From contig NZ_PVNG01000001.1 in assembly GCF_003001935.1 (NCBI RefSeq), positions 1 through 64,000 of the forward strand: a DNA stretch of 64,000 bases. The letters run 5' to 3'. Every line of letters begins with the position of its first letter. The first letter of the stretch is position 1. A program made the position numbers and the translations under genes. Positions 1 through 8,850 of the stretch are shown in pieces. The notes under the pieces are model-generated. The model was not told the origin of the DNA and did no database searches. It saw only the letters and a list, made by a program, of their open reading frames with translations. Origin of the DNA: Nonomuraea fuscirosea. Lineage in GTDB: Bacteria > Actinomycetota > Actinomycetes > Streptosporangiales > Streptosporangiaceae.

Positions 1-591
1 CAGGACGGACGCGTCGCGGCCGTCGTCGGCGACGTCATGGGCAAGGGCGTCAAGGCCGCCGCCGGCATGGGCCGCATCCGCAACGCCATGCGGGCGCTGG
101 CGCTGACCAACCCGCCGCCCGCGGCCGTGCTCACCGGCCTCGACCGGGTCTTCGAGGCCACGGAAGAGGAAGAGCAGGTCACGACCCTGGCCTACATGGT
201 CGTCGAGCCCGTCACCGGTGAGGGCACGCTGGCCATGGCCGGTCATCCGCCACCCGTGCTGGTTTCGCCCCAGGGCACGGCGATCCTGTGCGACGCCGAG
301 CCGGGCACTCCGCTAGGCTGGCCGACCAGCCGCAGGCAGTTCCGGTTCGTGGTGCCGCCCGGCCATACCGCCGTGCTCTACTCCGACGGGCTCGTGGAGA
401 ACAGGAAGCGCGGGCTGGATGCCGGTCTCGCAGAGATATGCAGTGTTGTGACCGAAGCGCCGCCTGAGGTCGTCAGTAGTCCGCACATGCTGCTGGATTT
501 CCTGGTTGACCGGATGTTGTCTGGATATGAACAGGATGATGACGTTACCGCGCTCGCAATCCACGTCCCACCAGCCACGAAGAGTGACTGA
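1..591 (+). CDS. SpoIIE/RsbU-family serine phosphatase, C-terminal part (cut by window edge)
   Basis: The reading frame is open from base 1, so the N-terminus and any sensor domains lie outside the window; about 196 residues are visible. The PP2C-like SpoIIE fold is recognised from GDVMGKG near residue 11 (metal-binding Asp), [17 protein letters not shown] and the terminal DDDVTALAI motif, whose aspartates complete the metal site. Members dephosphorylate anti-sigma-factor antagonists (STAS proteins) in partner-switching cascades; the actual partner cannot be told from this fragment. It precedes the principal sigma factor gene by about 240 bp, but nothing here shows they act together. ATGs at 37 and 67 are internal to the domain and are not starts. 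Confidence 0.85.
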   Translation, partial: QDGRVAAVVGDVMGKGVKAAAGMGRIRNAMRALALTNPPPAAVLTGLDRVFEATEEEEQVTTLAYMVVEPVTGEGTLAMAGHPPPVLVSPQGTAILCDAEPGTPLGWPTSRRQFRFVVPPGHTAVLYSDGLVENRKRGLDAGLAEICSVVTEAPPEVVSSPHMLLDFLVDRMLSGYEQDDDVTALAIHVPPATKSD

Positions 592-833
592 ATGAAACAG
601 TCATAACGGTTGCTTTCGGGTATCAGTGCCCCGCTTACGTACGCACTACTGTCTCGGTCGGCCTAGGGTGGAGGTCAACCGCCGGGAGGTGGCCGTATGG
701 AGTGCGGGGTCGTGCCACAATGCTGTGCAGGTCCGTCGCGGTCCGCACGGCCTCACCGATCTCCGAGAGAGGCAACAGCCCCCCAGCGGGCATCTGGGTC
801 CATTGTCGCCACGCGTTCGTTCGAGAGGTGTTC

Positions 834-2492
834 GTGTCGCCTGCAAGTTCGACTCGCTCGAAGCCACAAGAGCTGAACGAGCCCGTCATTCAGCGACTGC
901 TCGAGCGTGGGCGCTCGCAGGGTTTCCTCGAGTCTGAGGATGTTCGTCAGGCCTTCGAGGAGGCGGACATCCCCATGTCGCACGCCGCCGCGTTCTTGCG
1001 GAACCTCAGCAAAGAGGGCGTGACCGTGGTGGTGACCGCCGCGGATTCGGCTGCGCCGAAGAAGTCTCGTGGTCCAGCAAAGCGCCGCACCGCCGCCCCC
1101 GTCAAGACCAAGACGGCGGCGGCCGCCAAAGAGCAGCAGCCCGAGACCGTGACCGCGGTCGTGGGCACCGCTGAAGCCGAGCCGGCCGCCAAGAAGGCGG
1201 CCCCTGCCAAGAAGGCCGCCCCCGCGGCCAAGAAGGCCGCGGCACCCGCCGCCGCCAAGAAGGCCGAGCAGAAGAACGCTGGGCCTGCCGAGACCAAGAA
1301 GGCACCCGACGCCCCGCGGGGCGAGTCGGACGACGACGAGGATCTCGAGCTCGACGGCGACGTGGAGCTGGAGGACCTCGAGGACATCGAGGTCGACGAC
1401 GAGGAGATCGTCGCCGAGGCCGACTCCGAGGGTGACTCCGACGACGACACCGAGACCGAGACCGACGAGCCCAAGGTCGCCGCCGAGGCCGTCACGAAGG
1501 AGAAGACCGAGGACGAGGTCCTCATCCTCTCCGACGACGACGATGACGCCCCGGTCGCGCAGGTCGCCGCCGCCGGCGCCACCGCCGACCCGGTCAAGGA
1601 CTACCTCAAGCAGATCGGCAAGGTCCCCCTGCTCAACGCCGAGCAGGAGGTCGAGCTCGCCAAGCGCATCGAGGCGGGCCTGTTCGCCGAGGAGCAGCTG
1701 GGCGGCGGCGAGACCGACGGGCTGCCCGTCGACGTCAAGGCCGAGCTCGAATGGATCGCCGAAGACGGCCGGCGCGCCAAGAACCACCTGCTGGAGGCCA
1801 ACCTCCGGCTCGTGGTCTCGCTGGCCAAGCGCTACACCGGCCGCGGCATGCTCTTCCTCGACCTGATCCAGGAAGGCAACCTGGGCCTCATCAGGGCCGT
1901 GGAGAAGTTCGACTACACCAAGGGTTACAAGTTCTCCACCTACGCCACGTGGTGGATCCGGCAGGCGATCACCCGCGCCATGGCCGACCAGGCGCGGACC
2001 ATCCGCATCCCGGTCCACATGGTCGAAGTGATCAACAAGCTGGCCCGCGTCCAGCGGCAGATGCTGCAGGACCTGGGCCGCGAGCCCACGCCGGAAGAGC
2101 TGGCCCGAGAGCTGGACATGACGCCCGAGAAGGTCGTCGAGGTCCAGAAGTACGGGCGCGAGCCCATCTCCCTGCACACCCCGCTGGGTGAGGAGGGCGA
2201 CAGCGAGTTCGGCGACCTCATCGAGGACTCCGAGGCCATCGTCCCGGCCGACGCCGTCAGCTTCACGCTGCTCCAGGAGCAGCTGCACTCCGTTCTCGAC
2301 ACCTTGTCGGAGCGGGAGGCGGGCGTCGTGTCGATGCGCTTCGGACTCACCGACGGCCAGCCGAAGACGCTCGACGAGATCGGCAAGGTTTACGGGGTGA
2401 CCCGTGAGCGCATCCGCCAGATCGAGTCGAAGACCATGTCCAAGCTGCGCCACCCGTCCCGGTCCCAGGTCCTGCGCGACTACCTGGACTGA
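834..2492 (+). CDS. hrdB: Principal RNA polymerase sigma factor (HrdB/SigA type)
   Basis: Directs RNA polymerase to housekeeping promoters. The 552-residue product has an N-terminal region 1.1-like helix bundle ([19 protein letters not shown]), a long Lys/Ala/Pro-rich then Asp/Glu-rich linker (about residues 65-240), then the conserved core: [17 protein letters not shown] (region 1.2), [16 protein letters not shown] and [20 protein letters not shown] (region 2), [30 protein letters not shown] (region 3) and the region 4 helix-turn-helix [23 protein letters not shown] at 834 is chosen because AGAGGTG sits just upstream and the conserved homology begins there; an in-frame ATG at 702 would add 44 residues unlike the family. 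The 242 bp between the phosphatase and this start is a plausible multi-promoter leader. Downstream is a strong hairpin terminator. Confidence 0.95.
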   Translation: MSPASSTRSKPQELNEPVIQRLLERGRSQGFLESEDVRQAFEEADIPMSHAAAFLRNLSKEGVTVVVTAADSAAPKKSRGPAKRRTAAPVKTKTAAAAKEQQPETVTAVVGTAEAEPAAKKAAPAKKAAPAAKKAAAPAAAKKAEQKNAGPAETKKAPDAPRGESDDDEDLELDGDVELEDLEDIEVDDEEIVAEADSEGDSDDDTETETDEPKVAAEAVTKEKTEDEVLILSDDDDDAPVAQVAAAGATADPVKDYLKQIGKVPLLNAEQEVELAKRIEAGLFAEEQLGGGETDGLPVDVKAELEWIAEDGRRAKNHLLEANLRLVVSLAKRYTGRGMLFLDLIQEGNLGLIRAVEKFDYTKGYKFSTYATWWIRQAITRAMADQARTIRIPVHMVEVINKLARVQRQMLQDLGREPTPEELARELDMTPEKVVEVQKYGREPISLHTPLGEEGDSEFGDLIEDSEAIVPADAVSFTLLQEQLHSVLDTLSEREAGVVSMRFGLTDGQPKTLDEIGKVYGVTRERIRQIESKTMSKLRHPSRSQVLRDYLD

Positions 2493-2537
2493 GACACGGT
2501 CACCGGTCGGCTTCCGGCCGACCTGCACGCAACGGCA

Positions 2538-2567
2538 CGCCCCGCCGGGATCCTTCCCGGCGGGGCG
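2538..2567 (+). terminator. Intrinsic terminator after the sigma factor gene
   Basis: Perfect 12-bp stem CGCCCCGCCGGG / CCCGGCGGGGCG around a 6-nt loop, followed by TTCGTCTTTCC. It lies 46 bp after the stop codon. Confidence 0.85.
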
Positions 2568-2917
2568 TTCGTCTTTCCGCTTCCGCACCCGGCCGCGCGA
2601 GAGTCCCACGTCACGGCGATCGCGGGTTGTGTCTCGGCGTGGCCGACCCTTCGCCGTGCGCGCTCGGCCTCTCATTCAGCGGGGGGTGTCCCGTCGAGCA
2701 GCGGCACGCCGACCGTGCCGCCTATCACCGACCTGGGTGAACCGCACCGAACGGACAAGAACCGCGCCGCTCCGCCGAGCGCCGTCCAAGGATGTGCCGT
2801 ACTCGGCACCCTGTCGCCGGATGGGTGGTCTCCGTCGCTCTGCTCGCACCCCTCACGACCCGCCCGGCCTTTCCGGCCCCCGCGTCTCTTGGACCTTGGC
2901 TTCCCGCTGAGTGGGGG
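2568..2917. other. Intergenic, no gene recognised
   Basis: Between the terminator of the sigma factor gene and the convergent yaaA stop. Open frames cross it, but none has a recognisable domain or ribosome binding site with actinobacterial codon bias. I see nothing functional here beyond the possible 3' end of yaaA transcripts. Confidence 0.5.
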
Positions 2918-3658
2918 TCAGGAGGAGAGGTGGACGTCGAGGGTCCAGGGGCGAGATGGGCGGGTGGGGGTGGTGAGGGTGACGGTGTGGCCGAGGTCGT
3001 CGAGGAGTTTGGTGAGGTCTTCCGGGGTGGTGGGGTCCGTGTCCTGGGAGAGCAGTGCTCGGGCGATCTCGCCTCGGGTCGCCTTGGCCATGTGGCTGAT
3101 GACCTTGCCGTCGCGGAACACTCGTACCGTCACAGAACGGTCACCGGGCTGCCAGGCGCCCGCGTACGTGCTCGACCGGAGATCCACCACCAGGCCGGGG
3201 ACGTGGTCGAGTTGTTTGGTCACCTGCGGGCGCCAGAAGGCCGCGAGTCCGCCCAGAGGCGGCAGATTGACGCCCATCGAGAGCCGGTACGGCGGAATGA
3301 GATCTGTGATCTTCACCACACCCCACAGGCCGGAGAAGATCACCAGCGACTCCTCCGCCCGTTCTCTGGCGTCCGCGGAGAGGGTGGCCAGGGCGAGGTT
3401 GTCGTAGAGCACGCCGGTGTAGAGCTCGGCCGCGGGCAGCGTCGGGGCGGTCTTCAGGCCGACGTTCTTGGCCAGTTCGCCGGCCAGCCCAGGGGTCAGC
3501 CCCAGCACGTCGAGGGCGTCGCGGCGCTTGGAGGCGCGGACGAGCGCGTTCATCACCCGCCGGCGGGACCGGTCGAGGGCGGGGAAGGACAGCTCGCCGA
3601 CGGGCGGGCCGGAGCCCTCGGACGCCTTGCCTTCGGACGGCGGCAGCAGGATCAGCAC
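2918..3658 (-). CDS. yaaA: Peroxide stress protein YaaA (DUF328/UPF0246)
   Basis: 246 residues, the usual family length. The N-terminal MLILLPPSEGKA motif, the FSGLWGVVKITDLIPPYRLSM block and the C-terminal VISHMAKATRGEIARAL block are hallmarks of the YaaA family, which in E. coli limits free intracellular iron during peroxide stress and binds DNA in vitro. Cytosolic, no signal peptide. GTG at 3658 places the conserved LLPPSEGK at the very N-terminus as in homologues; the ribosome binding site is weak (GAG). It is a single gene, with a convergent neighbour on one side and a terminator hairpin beyond its 5' end on the other. Confidence 0.92.
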   Translation of the reverse strand: MLILLPPSEGKASEGSGPPVGELSFPALDRSRRRVMNALVRASKRRDALDVLGLTPGLAGELAKNVGLKTAPTLPAAELYTGVLYDNLALATLSADARERAEESLVIFSGLWGVVKITDLIPPYRLSMGVNLPPLGGLAAFWRPQVTKQLDHVPGLVVDLRSSTYAGAWQPGDRSVTVRVFRDGKVISHMAKATRGEIARALLSQDTDPTTPEDLTKLLDDLGHTVTLTTPTRPSRPWTLDVHLSS

Positions 3659-3765
3659 AGCTCACTAGCTTATTGGCCCTGGTCCGCGCCCTCTCACAGA
3701 TCCGGCCGACGACCCGTGCGGGGCAGGTGGCAGCGATGACCCGCACGGGGCGGGCGCGGCAGCGG

Positions 3766-3821
3766 GCCCGTGCGGCGTTCCAGGTCTAGGAAGAGCCCGT
3801 GCGGCGTCCCAAACCTAAGAA
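3766..3821. repeat. Two imperfect 27-bp direct repeats
   Basis: GCCCGTGCGGCGT followed by related sequence ending CTAGGAA / CTAAGAA occurs at 3766-3792 and 3795-3821, period 29. It lies in the gap upstream of yaaA. No coding role is seen. Confidence 0.6.
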
Positions 3822-3850
3822 ACCGCCTGCGCCACCAGGGGTTTGAACGC

Positions 3851-3887
3851 AGAACGGCGACCCCGGACGTGCCGGGGTCGCCGTTCT
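3851..3887. terminator. Bidirectional hairpin terminator
   Basis: Perfect 16-bp stem (AGAACGGCGACCCCGG and its complement) with loop ACGTG. It lies about 40 bp beyond the stop codon of the DUF7455 gene on the minus strand, so it most likely ends that transcript. Confidence 0.8.
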
Positions 3888-3925
3888 GTCACGCGATATG
3901 TGGTTATCTCACACGACGGGCGTTG

Positions 3926-4156
3926 TCAGCGCTCGTCGCTGGGGGCAATTGAAGGGGTTTCGCTGAGTCGAGCCGACTCGTCCAGGATGTCGGCGCCCTT
4001 TTCACGCAACGCTGCGATGTGCTGACGCCCATGGTGAGCGCAGAACAGCAACTCCCCACCCACGGGTAGGGTTGCGCGAATGTAGGCCTGGGCGCCGCAG
4101 CGGTCGCAGCGGTCGAGGGCCGTCAGCGGCTTAACGGGGGCGAGAGCTCCAGTCAC
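3926..4156 (-). CDS. DUF7455 family small zinc-binding protein
   Basis: 76 residues. The core LDRCDRCGAQAYIRA followed by LLFCAHHGRQH gives a CxxC...CxxH pattern typical of a single small zinc ribbon; the family is widespread in actinobacteria directly next to the sigma factor/topoisomerase region, with no known function. The GTG start at 4156 has AAAGG about 8 nt upstream. The final 25 residues are an acidic, probably disordered tail. It is transcribed divergently from parE, across a 247-bp shared upstream region. Confidence 0.85.
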   Translation of the reverse strand: MTGALAPVKPLTALDRCDRCGAQAYIRATLPVGGELLFCAHHGRQHIAALREKGADILDESARLSETPSIAPSDER

Positions 4157-4403
4157 GTATCGCCTTTCGGGTCACCCCCGCCGAAGCGAGGATCTGGCGT
4201 CAGTCACTTGGAACAACATCTAACCGGACGTGGACGTTCCCAACCGCCCCCTCGCTACGCCCAGAGCAGAATGTGTCCGAAAGTAATGACGATCAGCCGG
4301 TTGGTAACACCAAACGTGCCACCGTGGCAAGCTTGTACGCGCGCGTAGGGGAAGAACGGTAGGCTACGCACACATGTTCGATGCCTAGACCGGAGGAGCT
4401 GGA

Positions 4404-6470
4404 GTGACGCTAGTGGAGGCGGGTTACACGGCTCGTCACCTGTCGGTGCTTGAGGGCCTCGAGGCCGTTCGCAAGCGACCCGGCATGTACATCGGGTCCA
4501 CCGACAGTCGCGGGCTCATGCACTGCCTCTGGGAGATCGTGGACAACGGCGTCGACGAGGCGCTCGCGGGGCACTGCGATCGGATCGAGGTCGAGCTCTA
4601 CGCCGACGGGTCCATCGAGGTGCGCGACAACGGGCGGGGCATTCCCGTCGACATCGAGCCGAAGTCCGGTCTGGCGGGCGTCGAGCTCGTCTACACGAAA
4701 CTGCACGCGGGCGGCAAGTTCGGCGGCGGCTCCTACGGCGCCTCCGGCGGCCTGCACGGCGTGGGCGCCTCCGTGGTCAACGCCTTGTCCGCCAGGGTCG
4801 ACGTCGAGGTCGACCGCGACGGCGTGGTCCACGAGATGAGCTTCCGTCGCGGCGTCCCCGGGATCTTCGACGGCGAGGGGCCCACGGCCAAGTTCAAGAA
4901 GAAGTCCGGCCTGCGCATCGGCTCCAAGCGCCCTGCCAACCCCACCGGCACGCGGGTGCGGTTCTGGGCCGACCGGCAGATCTTCCTGCCCGACGCCGAG
5001 GTCTCGCTCGACGAGATCCACGTGCGCCTGCGGCAGACGGCCTTCCTGGTGCCCGGCTTGACCCTGGCGGTCGTCGACAGCCGGCACGAGGAGCGCGTCG
5101 AGGAGGAGTTCCGCTTCGACGGCGGCATCTCCGAGTTCACCGAGTTCCTGGCCCGCGACGAGCCGGTCTGCGACGTGCTGCGGCTGCAGGGCCTCGGTCA
5201 CTTCCGCGAGACCGTGCCCGTCCTCGACGACCAGGGCCACATGACGCCCACCGAGGTCGAGCGCGAGCTGAGCGTCGACGTGGCGGTGCGCTGGGGCAAG
5301 GGCTACGAGTCCACCGTGCGCTCGTTCGTCAACGTCATCGCCACGCCCAAGGGCGGCACCCACCTGACCGGTTTCGAGCGCGGGCTCGTCCGTACGATCA
5401 ACGAGCTGCTGCGTGAGACCCGCCTGCTGAAAAACGGCGACGACCCCGTCACCAAGGACGACATCTCCGAGGGCCTGACCGGCGTCGTGACGGTCAGGGT
5501 GCCTGAGCCGCAGTTCGAGGGCCAGACCAAGGAGGTGCTCGGCACCTCCGCGGCCACCCGCATCGTCTCCCACGTGGTCTCGCGCGAGCTCAAGGAGCTG
5601 TTCGCCAACCCGCCGCGCGGCTACAAGCAGCCGCTGCGCGCCGTGCTGGAGAAGATCGTGGCCGCCGCGAAGGCCCGCATCGCGGCCCGCGAGCACCGCG
5701 ACAACCAGCGCCGCAAGACCGCCCTGGAGAGCTCGGCGCTGCCGGCCAAGCTGGTCGACTGCCGCAGCGACGGCGTCGACCGCAGTGAGCTGTTCATCGT
5801 CGAGGGTGACTCCGCGCTCGGCACGGCCAAGCTGGCCCGCGACTCGGAGTTCCAGGCCCTGCTGCCGATCCGCGGCAAGATCCTCAACGTCCAGAAGGCG
5901 TCCGTGAGCGACATGCTCAAGAACGCCGAGTGCGCCGCCATCATCCAGGTGGTCGGGGCCGGGTCGGGGCGCTCGTTCGACATCGATTCGGCCCGCTACG
6001 GCAAGGTCATCCTGATGGCCGACGCCGACGTCGACGGCGCCCACATCCGCTGCCTGCTGCTGACCCTCTTCCACCGCTACATGCGGCCGATGGTCGAGGC
6101 CGGGCGGGTGTTCGCGGCCGTGCCGCCGCTGCACCGGATCGAGCTGACCAACCCGGGGCGGGGCAAGGAGAAGTACATCTACTGCTACTCCGACGCCGAG
6201 CTGCACAAGACGCTGCGGGATCTCGAACGGCGCGGTAAGCGGTGGAAGGACCCGGTGCAGCGTTACAAGGGTCTGGGCGAGATGGACGCCGACCAGCTGG
6301 CCGAGACGACCATGGACCCGCGCCACCGCATCCTGCGCCGAGTCAGGATCGAGGACGCCGAAGGGGCCGAGGGCATCTTCAACCTGCTGATGGGCAGCGA
6401 GGTCGCGCCGCGCAGGGAGTTCATCGTCAACAGCGCGGCCGAGGTGGACCGCGACCACATCGACGCCTGA
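4404..6470 (+). CDS. parE: DNA topoisomerase IV subunit B (type IIA, GyrB/ParE family)
   Basis: ATPase subunit of the enzyme that decatenates and relaxes DNA. The 688-residue protein has a GHKL ATPase domain (EIVDNGVDEAL, VRDNGRGIPV, GLHGVGASVVNALS), a transducer domain, a Toprim domain (IVEGDSALGTAK near residue 475 and DADVDGAHIRCLL near 540) and the C-terminal RYKGLGEMDADQL motif. Its length and the short loops fit ParE rather than the larger gyrase B, and the A subunit lies about 6 kb away (complement 12300-14816), an arrangement common in streptomycetes near hrdB. GTG at 4404 is preceded by GGAGGAG at good spacing. Confidence 0.92.
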   Translation: MTLVEAGYTARHLSVLEGLEAVRKRPGMYIGSTDSRGLMHCLWEIVDNGVDEALAGHCDRIEVELYADGSIEVRDNGRGIPVDIEPKSGLAGVELVYTKLHAGGKFGGGSYGASGGLHGVGASVVNALSARVDVEVDRDGVVHEMSFRRGVPGIFDGEGPTAKFKKKSGLRIGSKRPANPTGTRVRFWADRQIFLPDAEVSLDEIHVRLRQTAFLVPGLTLAVVDSRHEERVEEEFRFDGGISEFTEFLARDEPVCDVLRLQGLGHFRETVPVLDDQGHMTPTEVERELSVDVAVRWGKGYESTVRSFVNVIATPKGGTHLTGFERGLVRTINELLRETRLLKNGDDPVTKDDISEGLTGVVTVRVPEPQFEGQTKEVLGTSAATRIVSHVVSRELKELFANPPRGYKQPLRAVLEKIVAAAKARIAAREHRDNQRRKTALESSALPAKLVDCRSDGVDRSELFIVEGDSALGTAKLARDSEFQALLPIRGKILNVQKASVSDMLKNAECAAIIQVVGAGSGRSFDIDSARYGKVILMADADVDGAHIRCLLLTLFHRYMRPMVEAGRVFAAVPPLHRIELTNPGRGKEKYIYCYSDAELHKTLRDLERRGKRWKDPVQRYKGLGEMDADQLAETTMDPRHRILRRVRIEDAEGAEGIFNLLMGSEVAPRREFIVNSAAEVDRDHIDA

Positions 6471-6491
6471 CCTCGGCTGCTCGGGCGTCTG

Positions 6492-6534
6492 ACACCCGGC
6501 GGGGTGCGCGGCGTATTTCGCCTCCGCCAGGTGT
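6492..6534 (+). terminator. Probable terminator hairpin after parE
   Basis: ACACCCGGCGG pairs with CCGCCAGGTGT (10 of 11), and the loop holds a second small hairpin GGCG-TATTT-CGCC. It starts 22 bp after the parE stop. Confidence 0.6.
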
Positions 6535-6858
6535 CCGGTGCTCGGCGTCGGATGCCTGAGCCGGTCCTGGCTGCGGGCTCGTCGCCGGGCCGTTCAGGCG
6601 TGTTCTCAGGAGATGCGGCCCCTGGCGGGGCTCAGGCGGCCGGTCGGGGCTGGAGGGAGTTCTGGGGCGGTCCAGGGCCTCCCGGGCTCTCCTGTGGGCT
6701 TTGAGGGCCTTCTGGGGTGCATCTGACCTTGTTGGGGTGCGCGTCCTGGCTTCAGTGGCCCCGGCGGCCGGATCGGCCGCCGGGGTGGTGGACGGAAGCG
6801 CCCGTATGGGCGAGAAACGGCCCTGTCCGAGGGGCAGAGCCGCCTGGCATCCTCAGCC
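6535..6858. other. Intergenic region, no gene recognised
   Basis: GC-rich, G-skewed sequence between two convergent genes. It has no recognisable coding frame; its only notable content is the tandem repeat that follows. Confidence 0.5.
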
Positions 6859-6946
6859 GCGAGTCCGCGAGTCCGCGAGTCCGCGAGTCCGCGAGTCCGC
6901 GAGTCCGCGAGTCCGCGAGTCCGCGAGTCCGCGAGTCCGCGAGTCC
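6859..6946. repeat. Microsatellite-like tandem repeat, 11 copies of GCGAGTCC
   Basis: Eleven identical, uninterrupted 8-bp units between the convergent ends of parE and the carbonic anhydrase gene, ending 18 bp before the latter's stop codon. The unit length is not a multiple of three, so the tract is non-coding. Perfect copies suggest recent slippage expansion. Confidence 0.97.
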
Positions 6947-6964
6947 GGGCGCGGTCGGGTGGGG

Positions 6965-7459
6965 TCAGTGGGGGGACGGGGTCAGGCGGCCGGTGTGGAC
7001 GTCGTAGATGCCGCCGGCCACCGGCATGCCCGGGGGCAGGAACGGGGTGGTGCGGATGCGGGTGAGGTCGTGCTTCAGCGCCTCGTTCTGGTCGGGCACC
7101 GTGTGGAACTCCAGGCTCCTGGTGTCCACCCCGTGGTCGCGGGTCAGCGCGTGCACCTCCGAATCCGTCACCTTGGTCATGCCGCAGTCCGTGTGCGGCA
7201 TGATGAGCACCCGGTTCACCCCGAGCACGTAGACGGCGAGCACCAGGGTGCGCAGCACGTCGTCCGTCACCCTCGCACCGGCGTTGCGCAGGATCTTGGC
7301 GTCCCCGGGCTGCAGACCGAGCAGGCCCAGGGGATCGATGCGTGAGTCCATGCAGGTCACGACGGCCAATCCGCGTGCCGCACGGCCGGTGAGACCAGAG
7401 CTCCCGAAGCTCTCGGCGAACTTTGCGTTTGCGCTATACACGTCGTCGAACGCACTCAT
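6965..7459 (-). CDS. Beta-class carbonic anhydrase
   Basis: Interconverts CO2 and bicarbonate using zinc. VVTCMDSRID supplies the first Cys and the Asp/Arg dyad; MPHTDCGM supplies the zinc His and second Cys. At 164 residues it matches the short actinobacterial/plant-type beta class. ATG at 7459 (MSAFDDVY) is chosen since homology begins there, with GGGAG about 10 nt upstream; the open frame extends about 86 codons further upstream without similarity. Probably cytosolic and monocistronic. Its 3' end abuts the 8-bp repeat tract, so any terminator would have to lie in or beyond the repeats. Confidence 0.9.
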   Translation of the reverse strand: MSAFDDVYSANAKFAESFGSSGLTGRAARGLAVVTCMDSRIDPLGLLGLQPGDAKILRNAGARVTDDVLRTLVLAVYVLGVNRVLIMPHTDCGMTKVTDSEVHALTRDHGVDTRSLEFHTVPDQNEALKHDLTRIRTTPFLPPGMPVAGGIYDVHTGRLTPSPH

Positions 7460-7598
7460 GGCACAAATACTCCCGTACGGCTCGTAGTCGGCCCCGTCCG
7501 GGGTGGCGACTGGCTGAACTTCGCGAACGTCCCCCGATAAGCACTCACCATGAGTGATGATGTCGTAGCCGTATGTACGTGACCAGAGAAGGTTAGTC

Positions 7599-7913
7599 GT
7601 GAGCAGGTCAGAATCGCTAGCCGCGTATCTCCGGGGCCAGGCCCGGCGCCGCCTCGACCGTGTGGAGTCCAGGGACGACGGCCGCAACGCCAAGTGCGCC
7701 CTGGCACTGCTCGACACCGCCGCCTACGCGGCGAGCCTCCCCGACGACGATCCGCTGATCCTCATGCTGGACGAGGCCGGTTGCTTCGGTCCGCTGGGGT
7801 GCGAGCAGTTCGATCCGGGGGAGGCCGGGACCAAGCTGATCCGGCTCTGGGAGGGTGGCGAGCCGCACGAACTGCTGCTCGCGCTGCCCGCCGCCATCAC
7901 CGCCGCGACCTGA
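7599..7913 (+). CDS. Hypothetical protein, 104 aa
   Basis: No family recognised. The product is helix-rich and soluble: a basic N-terminal helix (LAAYLRGQARRRLDRVESRDD), a middle segment DPLILMLDEAGCFGPLGCEQFD and a C-terminal helix. No membrane segment or signal peptide. The GTG start has AGAAGG about 7 nt upstream, and codon use (G/C third position) is like that of neighbours, which supports a real gene. It is divergent from the carbonic anhydrase gene and convergent with the methyltransferase gene. Confidence 0.65.
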   Translation: MSRSESLAAYLRGQARRRLDRVESRDDGRNAKCALALLDTAAYAASLPDDDPLILMLDEAGCFGPLGCEQFDPGEAGTKLIRLWEGGEPHELLLALPAAITAAT

Positions 7914-7969
7914 GCGCGGGCGATCCTCGAAAGCCCGTACGGAGGCGCCAGGAAGCTCCGGCCGGGGTT

Positions 7970-8773
7970 CTACGGTTTGAGGCCGACGCCCACGTACCAC
8001 CACTCGCTGCCCGCGAGCTCCTTCTCCCACGCCACCTCGGGGCGCCAGTCGGCCACGTGCGTCACGCCCGGCTCCACCAGGTCGAAGCCGTCGAACATGC
8101 GGGCGACCTGTTCCCGGCCGCGGTGGATCAGGGGCGCGTCCACGTCGTCGTACACCTCCCGCGCCGCCTCTCCCACCTCGGGGTGGGCGTCGTCGGTGAG
8201 GTGGGAGACGATCAGGGCGCTGCCGGGGGCCAGGCGTTCGCGGAAGGTCGCCACCACGTCCCACGGGTCCTCGCGGTCGGTCAGGCAGTGCAGCACCCCG
8301 AGGAAGATCACGCCGACCGGCCGGGTGAAGTCGATCAGCCGCTTGGTCTCGGGGGCGTCGAGGATCGAGCCGGGTTTGCGTACGTCGGCGCCCAGCATGG
8401 TGATGTTCGCGTCCGTGCCGGCCAGCAGGGCGCGGCCGTGGACGATCACCACCGGGTCGTAGTCCACATACAGGACGTGCGCGTCGGGGTGGACGGTGCG
8501 GGCGACCTCGTGCACGTTGTTCTGGTTGGGCAGGCCGGTGCCGAGGTCGATGAACTGGTCGATGCCCAGTCCGGCGACGTGGCGGACGGCCCGGCCCAGA
8601 AAGCGCCGGTTGGCCAGGCAGATGTCCCTGCTGGGGCCCAAGGCCATGATCTTCTCGGCTGCCTCGCGGTCGGCCGCGAAATTGTCCTTGCCGCCGAGGT
8701 AGTAGTCGTACATGCGCGCCGCGTTGGGAACACTGGGGTTGATGCCCACGGGAACGCGCGAGGGGTTGGTCAT
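7970..8773 (-). CDS. SAM-dependent methyltransferase, DUF574/SAV2177 family
   Basis: 267 residues. This actinomycete-expanded family begins with the characteristic NAARMYDYYLGGKDNFAADREAA block, followed by the SAM-binding DLGTGLPNQNNVHEVA motif and VLYVDYDPVVIVHGRALL. Members are predicted class I methyltransferases with unknown substrates, often present in dozens of copies per genome and frequently next to regulators. ATG at 8773 gives the standard N-terminus MTNPSRVPVGIN. It follows the ABC permease gene on the same strand after 77 bp, so co-transcription is possible but not shown. Confidence 0.9.
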   Translation of the reverse strand: MTNPSRVPVGINPSVPNAARMYDYYLGGKDNFAADREAAEKIMALGPSRDICLANRRFLGRAVRHVAGLGIDQFIDLGTGLPNQNNVHEVARTVHPDAHVLYVDYDPVVIVHGRALLAGTDANITMLGADVRKPGSILDAPETKRLIDFTRPVGVIFLGVLHCLTDREDPWDVVATFRERLAPGSALIVSHLTDDAHPEVGEAAREVYDDVDAPLIHRGREQVARMFDGFDLVEPGVTHVADWRPEVAWEKELAGSEWWYVGVGLKP

Positions 8774-8850
8774 GCCGGCCCTTCAGATCCACACCGCAAA
8801 CTGCTCAGAACAGATCGTAACGCTCATGTGACCCAGTTTTCGATCTTTCG

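Noticed and set aside
753..2675. 640-codon minus-strand frame opposite the sigma factor
   Set aside because: Composition artefact of GC-rich coding DNA; its sequence is the low-complexity complement of the Lys/Ala/Glu linker and has no domain.
4410..6458. 682-codon minus-strand frame opposite parE
   Set aside because: Mirror of a strongly conserved gene, no ribosome binding site and no domain.
6859..6946. CRISPR array
   Set aside because: Units are 8 bp and contiguous, with no spacers; no cas genes in the window.
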